This document shows, piece by piece, positions 1-7,840 of a stretch of 64,000 nt of DNA. The notes beneath the pieces are model-generated. The model was not told where the DNA came from, made no database searches, and saw nothing but the letters and a program-made list of their open reading frames with translations. Position 1 is the stretch's first letter; every line of letters starts with the position of its first letter. The DNA comes from UBA6049 sp965662345 (lineage in GTDB: Bacteria; Bacteroidota; Bacteroidia; Flavobacteriales_G; Salibacteraceae): positions 1-64,000 of the forward strand of contig CBFIHE010000013.1 of NCBI GenBank assembly GCA_965662345.1, given 5' to 3'. Position numbers and translations under genes: made by a program.

Positions 1-364
1 GTGAAAGTCCTTTAGGAGTATATCGGCTATGCCTTTTGAGCTCATACTTAATCTTGGCTTTCTTTTTTCCCGTAATGCGTATATCTATTTCTCCGGGTTC
101 AACCGATTTTTCAATCTTAAGATACAGAATGGCATAGTTGGGGTTATTGCTTAGCTCGTTGAACTTAGCTACACTCACTCCCGGGTAGTTTACCGCAACT
201 TCCAGGTCTACCAAATCCTCTCCTACCAAGAGCAATTGCAGCTCATCATGGGTCATTCCAGTAAACCAATGAGGAGGGTCTATTCTACTCACCTGCTGAG
301 CCAGCGCATGAAAATGAAAACAGATAGTAATGGTAAATAAAACTAAAACACGCATAAAAGTCAT
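1..364 (-). CDS. GH13 cyclomaltodextrinase/neopullulanase-type amylase, N-terminal part (cut by window edge)
   Basis: Reading the reverse strand from ATG at 364 (a second in-frame ATG is at 355) gives a secretory signal peptide ending near ALAQ, followed by a start of the form RIDPPHWFTGM and NPNYAILYLKI. This is the pattern of the immunoglobulin-like N-terminal domain of Bacteroidota cyclomaltodextrinases (SusA-like GH13 enzymes), which degrade starch oligosaccharides in the periplasm or at the outer membrane. The reading frame is open to base 1, so the catalytic barrel lies outside the window. It is divergent from a multi-domain surface protein at 487 that has glucan-binding-like repeats, which supports a role in alpha-glucan use. 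Only the first 121 residues are visible, so the exact enzyme type is inferred. Confidence 0.75.
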   Translation of the reverse strand, partial: MTFMRVLVLFTITICFHFHALAQQVSRIDPPHWFTGMTHDELQLLLVGEDLVDLEVAVNYPGVSVAKFNELSNNPNYAILYLKIEKSVEPGEIDIRITGKKKAKIKYELKRHSRYTPKGLS

Positions 365-404
365 TTTTTGTGTTCGGAGCAAGTTACATATTTGACATTG
401 AAAT

Positions 405-427
405 AATGTAAGTGTTATTCTTACATT
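405..427. promoter_or_regulatory. Perfect inverted repeat in the divergent amylase/T9SS-protein promoter region
   Basis: The arms AATGTAAG (405-412) and CTTACATT (420-427) are perfectly complementary around a 7-nt spacer. The repeat sits just upstream of a -7-like box at 436-443. It could be an operator for the divergent pair. TAAGTGT, which begins inside the left arm, recurs at 445-451 and in a second spaced palindrome upstream of gap (4101-4107). The regulatory role is inference. Confidence 0.4.
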
Positions 428-435
428 TTATATGT

Positions 436-443
436 TATATTTG
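436..443 (+). promoter_or_regulatory. Bacteroidota -7 box (TATATTTG) for the T9SS gene at 487
   Basis: TATATTTG matches the Bacteroidota -7 consensus TAnnTTTG exactly and lies 43 nt before the ATG at 487. No convincing TTG -33 element is seen 17-23 nt upstream, where the inverted repeat sits instead. That would fit an activator-dependent promoter. Confidence 0.5.
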
Positions 444-486
444 ATAAGTGTCTTAAAGACAATTTGTAATTTTTAAAACAAGTCAT

Positions 487-2169
487 ATGAGAAAAATTTA
501 CGCTCTTGCAACAGCCATGATGGTTTCCGCCTTTGGCTTTGCACAAACAAATGTCACGTTTCGCGTGAACATGAACAACCAAACTGTTTCTGCTAACGGT
601 GTACACGTTGCAGGAAACTTTGATAACAACGGCTCTTCTGGTACTGCTTGGAGTCCTTCTGCTTATCCGATGACAGATGCCGATAATGACGGAATCTACG
701 AAGCTACTATTGCTTTGAATGAGGGGATGTATGAATTTAAATTCATTAATGATAACGATTGGGCGGGAGGTGAAAATGTTCCTCTAGCTGCTCAAGTAGG
801 TGGTGGAAACAGCAATCGCTGGGCTTATGTTGCCGGTACAAATGACACTGTTGGTGCTATTTGCTTTAATGAAGTTGTAAACTGCGGCATGACTGGTGTG
901 GTACTTCAGGTAAACATGGCTACGCAAACTGTTGGTCAATTTGGAGTAGCTGCTCCTGGTTCTTATCAAGCTTGGGATCCTGGAACTGCTGCTATGCACA
1001 ATCCGGATGGTTCTAATATTTACAAGAGAATTGTAGAAGTAGCAACAGGTACTACAATGCAATACAAGTTTGTAAATGGCGATTCATGGGCAGATGTAGT
1101 TGAAACGGTTCCTTCTACCTGTGGTGTGGATGACGGAAACGGTGGTTACAACCGTGAAATCACTGCTTCTGCAGATACGCTTGTAAAAGCATTTTGCTTT
1201 GGCTCTTGTGATGAGTGTGCTACCTCTGATGTAACCTTTACGGTAGACATGAGCAACGAAGCTTCTATAGATCCTGCGGGTGTATTTGTTGCAGGTACAT
1301 TCAACGGTTGGTCTGATACTGATGTATTAATAGACAACGGTAACGGTACTTGGTCTGTTACTCTTCCATTACAACCTCAAACACACAACTACAAGTTTAA
1401 GAACGGTCCTAACGGATGGGAAGGTGGATTCTCAGGAGACCGTGTAATCAATGTTACTTCTAATGATACAGCAGTAAAATACTGCTTCAACACATTGGAT
1501 ACAGCTTGCCCAACGTGGCCAGATTCTTCAATGGTTACTTTCCGTGTAGATGTGGCTGCAGTAGCTTCTCAAGTTTCTGCTGATCCAGATTCTGGTGGTG
1601 TTTATGTAATGGGTGGTTTTACAAATCCAACTTGGCAAGGTGGAGCACTTCAACTTACTCAAGAAGGCGCAACTGACATTTACTCTGGTACATTCAAAGT
1701 TGGTGGTAACACAGATGTGTTGTTCAAATATGTATTGAATAAGCCAAATACATCTTTAGCTGTTGAAGAGAGCGCAGATTTCTCTGCTCTTGGCGGTTGT
1801 GGTGTTGATAATGGTGGATTCTCTGATAACCGTTTGATCGTTCGCTCAGCGGCAGATACTTCATTCTGCTTCACTTTTGATGCTTGTGATGCTTGTGGTA
1901 CAACAGGACTGAATGCTATCAACGAAGAGGGTTTTGGTCTATCTGTTTATCCAAACCCATTCTCAGACGCAACTGTAATTGAGTTTGCTCAGGATGGAGA
2001 TTACAATCTCATCATTACTGACTTAACAGGAAAAGTGGTTCGTACAGCTCGCGTTCAAGGCGGAAGTCGTTACGATTTGAATGCTTCAGATTTGAAAGAT
2101 GGCTTGTACATTCTTCAAGCAACTGATGCAAACATGAATGTAAGCACTACTAAGCTTATTGTTCAGTAA
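487..2169 (+). CDS. Secreted T9SS protein with four repeated glucan-binding-like domains
   Basis: This 560-residue protein starts with a signal peptide (residues 1-20, ending GFAQ). It carries four successive domains of about 100-120 residues, near 22-135, 136-247, 248-348 and 349-470. Each opens with a strand like VTFRVNM and most continue with VHVAGNF or VFVAGTFNGW and a YKFKNG/YEFKFIN strand. This layout resembles the starch- or glycogen-binding beta-sandwich fold (CBM20/CBM48-like) used in surface glucan binding. Residues from about 478 are a T9SS type A sorting domain (SVYPNPFSDATVIEF, then a GKVVR strand and a final GLYILQA strand), so it is exported and attached to the cell surface. 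It is divergent from an amylase-type gene, which supports a starch-capture role. The ligand is inferred. A strong terminator follows. Confidence 0.75.
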   Translation: MRKIYALATAMMVSAFGFAQTNVTFRVNMNNQTVSANGVHVAGNFDNNGSSGTAWSPSAYPMTDADNDGIYEATIALNEGMYEFKFINDNDWAGGENVPLAAQVGGGNSNRWAYVAGTNDTVGAICFNEVVNCGMTGVVLQVNMATQTVGQFGVAAPGSYQAWDPGTAAMHNPDGSNIYKRIVEVATGTTMQYKFVNGDSWADVVETVPSTCGVDDGNGGYNREITASADTLVKAFCFGSCDECATSDVTFTVDMSNEASIDPAGVFVAGTFNGWSDTDVLIDNGNGTWSVTLPLQPQTHNYKFKNGPNGWEGGFSGDRVINVTSNDTAVKYCFNTLDTACPTWPDSSMVTFRVDVAAVASQVSADPDSGGVYVMGGFTNPTWQGGALQLTQEGATDIYSGTFKVGGNTDVLFKYVLNKPNTSLAVEESADFSALGGCGVDNGGFSDNRLIVRSAADTSFCFTFDACDACGTTGLNAINEEGFGLSVYPNPFSDATVIEFAQDGDYNLIITDLTGKVVRTARVQGGSRYDLNASDLKDGLYILQATDANMNVSTTKLIVQ

Positions 2170-2189
2170 GCTTACGCAGAACACAGATA

Positions 2190-2230
2190 AAATCCCGAGT
2201 TCAACTTGATTGAGCTCGGGATTTTTTTTG
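2190..2230 (+). terminator. Intrinsic terminator after the T9SS gene
   Basis: AAATCCCGAG (2190-2199) pairs with CTCGGGATTT (2215-2224). The stem continues inward with a T-G pair and TCAA/TTGA around a 5-nt loop, giving about 15 bp, and a run of eight T follows. Confidence 0.9.
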
Positions 2231-2568
2231 ATAGTAGTAGAAGTATTAAAACTGAGGCACCACCCATTAAGGCAAGTACAGACGTTACCTCAAGTGAGCT
2301 TTTGAATGTATCGAGCTAAGCAGAGGTTTAGTGATCGTATGCGAAGTCTCGACAAGCAACGGTCAAAGGGATAGGTCGTATAAAAAAGCCACTTAAACTA
2401 AAACTCTCTTCATCTAGATAAGCTTGACTTCTGCTTTGGTTATAGCCAAGCACTAGAAACGGAGACTTCTCACCTCTTACTCTATACTCAAACTCTAAAC
2501 CCGTACGTTGCACGCAATAAACTTCACGTGGATAGCTCTCTTAGTATTCACATGGAGAATTAAGAACA
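2231..2568. other. Gene-poor stretch with one doubtful small reverse ORF (2328-2513)
   Basis: No gene is recognised between the terminator of the T9SS gene and the terminator of the gap operon. A reverse-strand ORF at 2328-2513 could encode 61 residues beginning MQRTGLEFEYRVRGEKSPFL. It has no signal peptide, known motif or clear promoter. It may be a small unknown protein or the remnant of a lost gene. A forward ORF at 2508-2897 only shadows the gene at 2661-3065. No repeats, RNA genes or insertion-sequence ends were seen. Confidence 0.35.
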
Positions 2569-2598
2569 TAAAAAAGGCTGAAGTAATCTTCAGCCTTT
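2569..2598 (-). terminator. Terminator of the gap/mgsA-like operon
   Basis: AAAGGCTGAAG (2573-2583) and CTTCAGCCTTT (2588-2598) form an 11-bp stem with a 4-nt loop. On the reverse strand the stem is followed by a T-run, as expected for transcription coming from the genes at 2661-4063. Confidence 0.85.
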
Positions 2599-2660
2599 GC
2601 TTTCCGGGTTGCGCAACGCACAAACATGTCAGTAATTATAAAAAGAGAATCCGAACAGAA

Positions 2661-3065
2661 TTAACCAATTTGTTTGCTGATGTGCTTCCGGTAAGAAGTG
2701 TACTTGATCATCCCCAAGATGAGCAACTGCGCACTCTCCGGGTTCAATGCCAAGGGAATATTTTGGGTGATGCAGATATCCAGCAACTCTTCCATATCCG
2801 CGTGGTACGGACGTTCCACTTTCGGATCCATGAAAAAGAATACGATGTCTACTTCACCATTCTTAACCATTTCAATAATCTCACGATATCCGCCTGACCT
2901 TCCGGGACGCATGTGTCTGATATCAACACCATCGTTCTCTAGAAAATCTGCAGTACGACCTGTTGCCAAAAGATTAACCGTGGCTATCCAATCGCGCTTA
3001 TCGCGCAGAAATTCAGCAGCAACCGGCTTTAAATTATCGTGTGCTATTATGGCTATGTTTTTCAT
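2661..3065 (-). CDS. Methylglyoxal-synthase-like protein with altered active site
   Basis: This 134-residue protein has the MGS-like fold signature: an N-terminal IAIIAHDNLK (His9-Asp10), LLATG at 32-36, a glycine turn RSGGY at 56-60 and FFFMDP at 76-81. True methylglyoxal synthases convert dihydroxyacetone phosphate to methylglyoxal and phosphate, and are about 150 residues long. In the E. coli enzyme the glycine turn reads GGD and its Asp71 is the catalytic base; here that position is Tyr60. The catalytic His98 position also aligns best to Tyr87, with His88 one step later. His9, Asp10, Asp80 and Asp90 remain. It starts 2 nt after gap ends, so both are probably on one message and it may act at the triose-phosphate node, but enzymatic activity is doubtful. 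The alignment was done by eye. Confidence 0.7.
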   Translation of the reverse strand: MKNIAIIAHDNLKPVAAEFLRDKRDWIATVNLLATGRTADFLENDGVDIRHMRPGRSGGYREIIEMVKNGEVDIVFFFMDPKVERPYHADMEELLDICITQNIPLALNPESAQLLILGMIKYTSYRKHISKQIG

Positions 3066-3067
3066 AC

Positions 3068-4063
3068 TTACAAGTTAGCGAATTGTACGCACAATTCTGC
3101 CATTCGGGTAGAGTATCCGAATTCATTATCGTACCAACTTACCACTTTCAACCAACCGTTTGCGTCTGTAGTCAATTGACTGTCAAAAATGGATGAATGC
3201 GGATTGGCAACAATATCGGTTGATACCAAATCATCTTCAGAATACTTCAATACACCTTTCATTTCACCTTCCGCAGCTTCTTTAATGGCTGCATTTACTT
3301 CTTCTACCGTGAACGGCTTATTCAATTGCAGCACCAAATCAATACAAGAACCCGTGATTACCGGAACGCGGTATGCGGCACCCGCAATTTTACCGTCTAG
3401 TTCAGGAAAGATTTTTCCTACCGCTTTGGCTGCTCCCGTACTGGTAGGTACAATGTTTACGGCAGCGGCTCTGGCTCTGCGCATGTCTTTATGGGCTGAG
3501 TCATTGATTCGCTGGTCTGCGGTATACGCGTGAATGGTACTCAACACTCCTTTCTCAATGCCCCACTTCTCATTCAATACCTTCACCACGGGTGCGGTGC
3601 AGTTAGTGGTACATGAAGCATTGGAAACTATTTTATCTTCACTCGTAAGGATATCATCATTTACCCCTAGAACCACACTCTTGATTTTGCTGTCACCCAC
3701 AGGGTAAGAAAGCACCACTTTTTTGGCACCTGCCTCTAAATGTGCGGCAGCCGCATCATACGTTTTGAAAAGACCGGTACAGTCTAACACAACATCAACT
3801 CCCAACTCACCCCAAGGCAAGTCTGCGGGATTGCGCTCTGAGTAGCTTTTTACTTCTTTCCCGTTTAAAGAGATCGCATCACCGCTTAGAGATACTTCGT
3901 ACGGTAGCGGACCATAAACCGAGTCGTACTTCAATAGTTTGACAAGGGTACCTGCATCAATCAAATCATTGAATGCAACAATCTCCACGTTTGAATCGCG
4001 AAGCAATTGACGCATGGTTGTGCGTCCTATTCTACCCATTCCGTTTATAGCAACTTTTATCAT
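3068..4063 (-). CDS. gap: Glyceraldehyde-3-phosphate dehydrogenase
   Basis: This 331-residue enzyme has full GAPDH family length. It interconverts glyceraldehyde 3-phosphate and 1,3-bisphosphoglycerate in the cytosol. The Rossmann motif INGMGRIGR is at 7-15. Asp33 sits at the end of the second strand, which favours NAD over NADP. SNASCTTNC carries the nucleophile Cys151, and His178 in STIHAYTADQR completes the catalytic pair. The segment before the cysteine (SYPVGDSKIKSVV) differs from the more usual APAK-type sequence but keeps the fold. It is first in a two-gene unit with the MgsA-like gene 2 nt downstream. A spaced palindrome lies 38-58 nt upstream of the start. Confidence 0.95.
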   Translation of the reverse strand: MIKVAINGMGRIGRTTMRQLLRDSNVEIVAFNDLIDAGTLVKLLKYDSVYGPLPYEVSLSGDAISLNGKEVKSYSERNPADLPWGELGVDVVLDCTGLFKTYDAAAAHLEAGAKKVVLSYPVGDSKIKSVVLGVNDDILTSEDKIVSNASCTTNCTAPVVKVLNEKWGIEKGVLSTIHAYTADQRINDSAHKDMRRARAAAVNIVPTSTGAAKAVGKIFPELDGKIAGAAYRVPVITGSCIDLVLQLNKPFTVEEVNAAIKEAAEGEMKGVLKYSEDDLVSTDIVANPHSSIFDSQLTTDANGWLKVVSWYDNEFGYSTRMAELCVQFANL

Positions 4064-4100
4064 AGTGTTTTCGGTTATCGAATACGAAAGTAATTATTAT

Positions 4101-4121
4101 TAAGTGTCAAAAATACACTTA
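4101..4121. promoter_or_regulatory. Inverted repeat upstream of gap
   Basis: TAAGTGT (4101-4107) and ACACTTA (4115-4121) form a perfect palindrome with a 7-nt AT-rich spacer, 38 nt before the gap start codon. A TACTTTCG box, close to the -7 consensus, lies between the palindrome and the gene on the reverse strand. It could be an operator or a factor-binding site. Confidence 0.4.
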
Positions 4122-4149
4122 TTGAAATATTTTTTCTCGAGTAATGCAT

Positions 4150-4193
4150 TATCAAAACAAAACCCCGATGTTATCTAACCGTAACATCGGGGT
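4150..4193 (-). terminator. Terminator of the RND efflux operon
   Basis: ACCCCGATGTTA (4162-4173) and TAACATCGGGGT (4182-4193) form a perfect 12-bp stem with an 8-nt loop. On the reverse strand it is followed by a T-rich tract (TTTGTTTTGAT). It ends transcription arriving from the efflux genes. Confidence 0.85.
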
Positions 4194-4216
4194 CTAAATG
4201 TAGAAGTAATTATCGC

Positions 4217-7200
4217 TTAGTTCACGAATAGTGCATACTTCAATCGTTTGAGTAAGTAATACATAACTGGTACAATCACTAAAGTTAAGAAGGTGGCAAA
4301 CGTGAGCCCGAAAATGATGGTCCACGACATCGGTCCCCAGAACATTACGTTATCACCACCCACATAGATGTTAGGATCTAGTGTGGTAAAGAAGCTGAAG
4401 AAGTCAATGTTCAACCCGATAGCCAACGGAATCAGCCCCAAAATGGTTGTAATTGCGGTAAGCAATACCGGTCGTAAACGCGTTTTTCCTGCCTGTTCAA
4501 TACAGGTTTTCATTTGCTCCAAGGTAAGGTGCTCATCATCTCCTAATCCAAGCTCTTCTTTCTTGCGCGCAATGATTAGATTGGTGTAATCTATCAATAC
4601 AATGGCATTGTTCACCACAATTCCCGCAAGTGAAATAATCCCGATCATGGTCATGAGGATTACAAAATCCATCCCAAAGCCTATCAATCCCAAGAACACA
4701 CCCGTAAGACTAAACAATACGCTAAAACCAATAATGAACGGAGTGCTCACCGAGTTAAACTGCGCCACAATAATCACAATAATCAAGAAGAAGGCTATGG
4801 CCAATGCAGTGGTAAGGAAGGCCATTTCTTCTGCCTGCTTCTCTTGCTCTCCGGTGAAGTCTATTTTAACGCCTTCTGGAAGTTCGTATTGCTGCATTAT
4901 GTTACGAATACGATCATTGATTTCCGTTGCATTATACCCTTCTGTTACGTTTGAGGTAATTGTGATGATTCGATTCAAATCACTACGCTTCACCGCACTA
5001 AACGTTGAGGTTTTCTTGGCTTCAGCTACGGCCGATATGGGAACCTGAACAATTCTACCCGATGCCATATCACGGAAAGTGATGCGCTGATTTAGCAAAT
5101 AATCCGGATTATCGCGGGTTTCTTTGTTCATACGAACCTGAATAGGGTAATCATCTTCTCCCTCTTTGTAAGTAGAAACTTCTTTACCAAATAGGGCAGT
5201 TCGAATAGCATCTCCAATAGAATAGGTGCTTAAACCCAATCTTCTGGCCTTATCACGTTGAATGATGATTGGCAATTCTGGTTTTCCCTGCTCAACATCT
5301 AGCTTGAGTTCTTCAATTCCTCCAATGTTGGCCTCTTCTATAAATCCTTTTACCTCTGTTGCAGCATCCATCAATTGCTTGTAATCATCGCCACTTAGCT
5401 CAACAGATATTGGAGCTCCAGCAGGAGGACCAGCTGCATCTTTATCTACCGTAATTTTGGCTCCTGGGAAACGCTTAATTGCTTTTCTTACTTCTGATTG
5501 TACTTCTGAAGTGAGCACGCCTTCGCGCTCTTGGAATTTCACAAAACTCACTGTAACCCTAGCCTTGTGTGGGGTATTACCAAATTGTGGACCTTGATTA
5601 GGGTCTGATGTACCATCTCCTACTTGCCCAATAACAGATTCAACCAAAAAGTTGCCAGGCTCGCCCGTTGTTGGATTCTCTCGTTCAAACTTCTTGATGT
5701 ATTCAATTGCAGTTTTCTCAATTTCTACAGCTACCTCATTGGTCTTCTCAATAGATGTACCAATAGGCATTTCTACAAAGATGTTGAGGTACTTAGGCTC
5801 ATTCTCTGGAAAGAATAAAACCTTAGGTTGAAAAATACCCGTAAGTATGAAACTGAGAATCAGTAATCCCAAGGTACCAAATAAGAAAACATACGGTTTA
5901 GCACCAGAAAGCGCATAATTGATAAACCTGTCGTAGAAAGACTCCATAGCAGGTATTGCCTTTTTCTGAAATACTACAGAAAGCGGATACAAGACATAGC
6001 TATTAAAGAGCATGAATGTACCTGTGATTCCTATAAAGTTAGCACTAACATTTTGGCCAGTTAAAAAGTAAACCAGCCCAATTATGATGAGTAAAGCTGC
6101 GGGTAGAACAACCTTGCTTCTCTTTGTATTTGGGGCTATAAAGCTGTAATCCTTCAAGAATAAGATAAGGATGATACTCACTACAAAACCAGCAAAAAAG
6201 TTTAGCGAACCTACAGCATCGCCTAGTACATCAAGAATCATTGCCACACCCAAGATTGCGAAGTAAATGATTAGTCGCTTCCGTGGAATACTTTCATCTT
6301 CTTCTGTAATCTGCATGAATTTGGCCGTAAATACAGGGTTGATTACCAATGCCACAAATAGAGATGAGCTCAATACTGTTATGAGCGTAACAGGTAGCCA
6401 TTGCATAAACTCACCCATAATACCTGGCCAGAACAATAAGGGAATAAATGCAGCCAAAGTAGTAGCAGTAGAGGCAATAATGGGCCAAGCAACTTCACCT
6501 ACACCTTCTTTGGCAGCTCTACCTGGTGATAAGCCTTCATCCATCAAACGATAGACATTTTCTACCACCACAATACCATTATCTACCAACATCCCAAGGG
6601 CAAGCACCAATGAAAAGAGTACCATAACATTGAGTGTTACGCCCATCGAGTTTAGTATGAAAAACGATAGGAACATACTCATGGGAATTGCCAACCCTAC
6701 GAATAGTGCGTTTCTCAAACCCAAGAAGAAAAGTAATGTTCCCACTACTAAAATCATCCCGAAGATGATGGAGTTAGCTAATTCGTCTACCTGTGTTCTT
6801 GTTTGGTCTGATTGGTCATTCGTAATTGAAATTTCCAATGTTTCAGGAAAAACCTCTTCTCTTGCGGCAGCAACAATTTCATTAATGGCATCACTGGCCT
6901 CAATCAAGTTCTCTCCAGAACGCTTCATCACATCCAGTGAAACCACAGGCTCTAAAAATTGGCGAGCATAACTTTCTTTCTCTTCTTCACCAAAGTTTAC
7001 TGAACCAATATCTCTAAGGTATACGATGTTACCTTTTTCATGTTTAACGATAACGTTTTCTATCTCGCTCCAATGTTTGAACTCACCAAGCACGCGAACA
7101 GAGCGTTCAAATTCATCTACTTTAATGTCTCCACCAGAGATGGTAAGGTTTTCTTGCGCTATGGCATTTGCCACATCTGTAAATGAAACTTGAACAGCAT

Positions 7201-7834
7201 CCATTTTATGCATGTCTACGTCAACCTTCACTTCTTTATCCATCACACCGCGGATATCTACTTTGGTGATTTGAGGTAAGTCCTCAATCCGCTCTTCTAG
7301 ATACTCACCATACTCCTTCAATTGATCTAGTGAAAATTCCCCAGATAAATTGATGTTCATAATAGGAGTGAGTTCCGAGATATTCATCTCAAAGACATTG
7401 GGGTCTGTTGGTAGGTCATCTGGAAAATCCGAATCACTCATAGCAACATCTACCTTGTCTTTCACCTTACGAAGTGCCTCTTCTGGTGTAACAGAGAAGT
7501 CGAATTTGACCTGAATACTGGAGTAGCCTTGGATGGATGTTGAATTCAACTCGTCTACACCACTAATGGTATTAATCTCCTTTTCAAACGGTCTAGTAAT
7601 CAGCTTTTCAATATCCATAGGAGAGTTACCTGGGTAAGGTGTGCCCACGTAAATCTCTGGTGTAACTACCTCAGGGAAAGCCTCTTTTGGCATTGAGCTG
7701 TAGGCAAACAATCCTGCGAGCAGAATGATAGCCGTAATTACGAATACCGTTGTTTTGTTATCTACTGCTAAGCTGGAAAGCCCAAACTCTTTGAGCGTTT
7801 TCCGAGCAGTGTTCTTTACTTGTTCTTCTTGCAT
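4217..7834 (-). CDS. RND-family inner-membrane efflux transporter with extra membrane segments
   Basis: This 1205-residue protein belongs to the AcrB/CusA-like RND family of proton-driven exporters, which pump drugs, metals or lipophiles through a tripartite complex. It opens with a membrane helix followed by PKEAFPEVVTPEIYVGTPYPG, typical of the porter domain start. The helix-4 motif reads ALGMLVDNGIVVVENV, keeping the first Asp of the usual DD pair but with Asn in the second place. It is longer than the typical 1020-1050 residues because about 110 residues, after TEEDESIPRKR and before the FYDRFINYAL segment, add about four hydrophobic stretches. It is last in an operon with its MFP (6-nt gap) and TolC partners. 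Substrate cannot be told from the sequence. Confidence 0.92.
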   Translation of the reverse strand: MQEEQVKNTARKTLKEFGLSSLAVDNKTTVFVITAIILLAGLFAYSSMPKEAFPEVVTPEIYVGTPYPGNSPMDIEKLITRPFEKEINTISGVDELNSTSIQGYSSIQVKFDFSVTPEEALRKVKDKVDVAMSDSDFPDDLPTDPNVFEMNISELTPIMNINLSGEFSLDQLKEYGEYLEERIEDLPQITKVDIRGVMDKEVKVDVDMHKMDAVQVSFTDVANAIAQENLTISGGDIKVDEFERSVRVLGEFKHWSEIENVIVKHEKGNIVYLRDIGSVNFGEEEKESYARQFLEPVVSLDVMKRSGENLIEASDAINEIVAAAREEVFPETLEISITNDQSDQTRTQVDELANSIIFGMILVVGTLLFFLGLRNALFVGLAIPMSMFLSFFILNSMGVTLNVMVLFSLVLALGMLVDNGIVVVENVYRLMDEGLSPGRAAKEGVGEVAWPIIASTATTLAAFIPLLFWPGIMGEFMQWLPVTLITVLSSSLFVALVINPVFTAKFMQITEEDESIPRKRLIIYFAILGVAMILDVLGDAVGSLNFFAGFVVSIILILFLKDYSFIAPNTKRSKVVLPAALLIIIGLVYFLTGQNVSANFIGITGTFMLFNSYVLYPLSVVFQKKAIPAMESFYDRFINYALSGAKPYVFLFGTLGLLILSFILTGIFQPKVLFFPENEPKYLNIFVEMPIGTSIEKTNEVAVEIEKTAIEYIKKFERENPTTGEPGNFLVESVIGQVGDGTSDPNQGPQFGNTPHKARVTVSFVKFQEREGVLTSEVQSEVRKAIKRFPGAKITVDKDAAGPPAGAPISVELSGDDYKQLMDAATEVKGFIEEANIGGIEELKLDVEQGKPELPIIIQRDKARRLGLSTYSIGDAIRTALFGKEVSTYKEGEDDYPIQVRMNKETRDNPDYLLNQRITFRDMASGRIVQVPISAVAEAKKTSTFSAVKRSDLNRIITITSNVTEGYNATEINDRIRNIMQQYELPEGVKIDFTGEQEKQAEEMAFLTTALAIAFFLIIVIIVAQFNSVSTPFIIGFSVLFSLTGVFLGLIGFGMDFVILMTMIGIISLAGIVVNNAIVLIDYTNLIIARKKEELGLGDDEHLTLEQMKTCIEQAGKTRLRPVLLTAITTILGLIPLAIGLNIDFFSFFTTLDPNIYVGGDNVMFWGPMSWTIIFGLTFATFLTLVIVPVMYYLLKRLKYALFVN

Positions 7835-7840
7835 GGGTAA

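Noticed and set aside
2508..2897. Forward ORF of 129 residues through the terminator at 2573
   Set aside because: It crosses a strong hairpin and shadows the MgsA-like gene.
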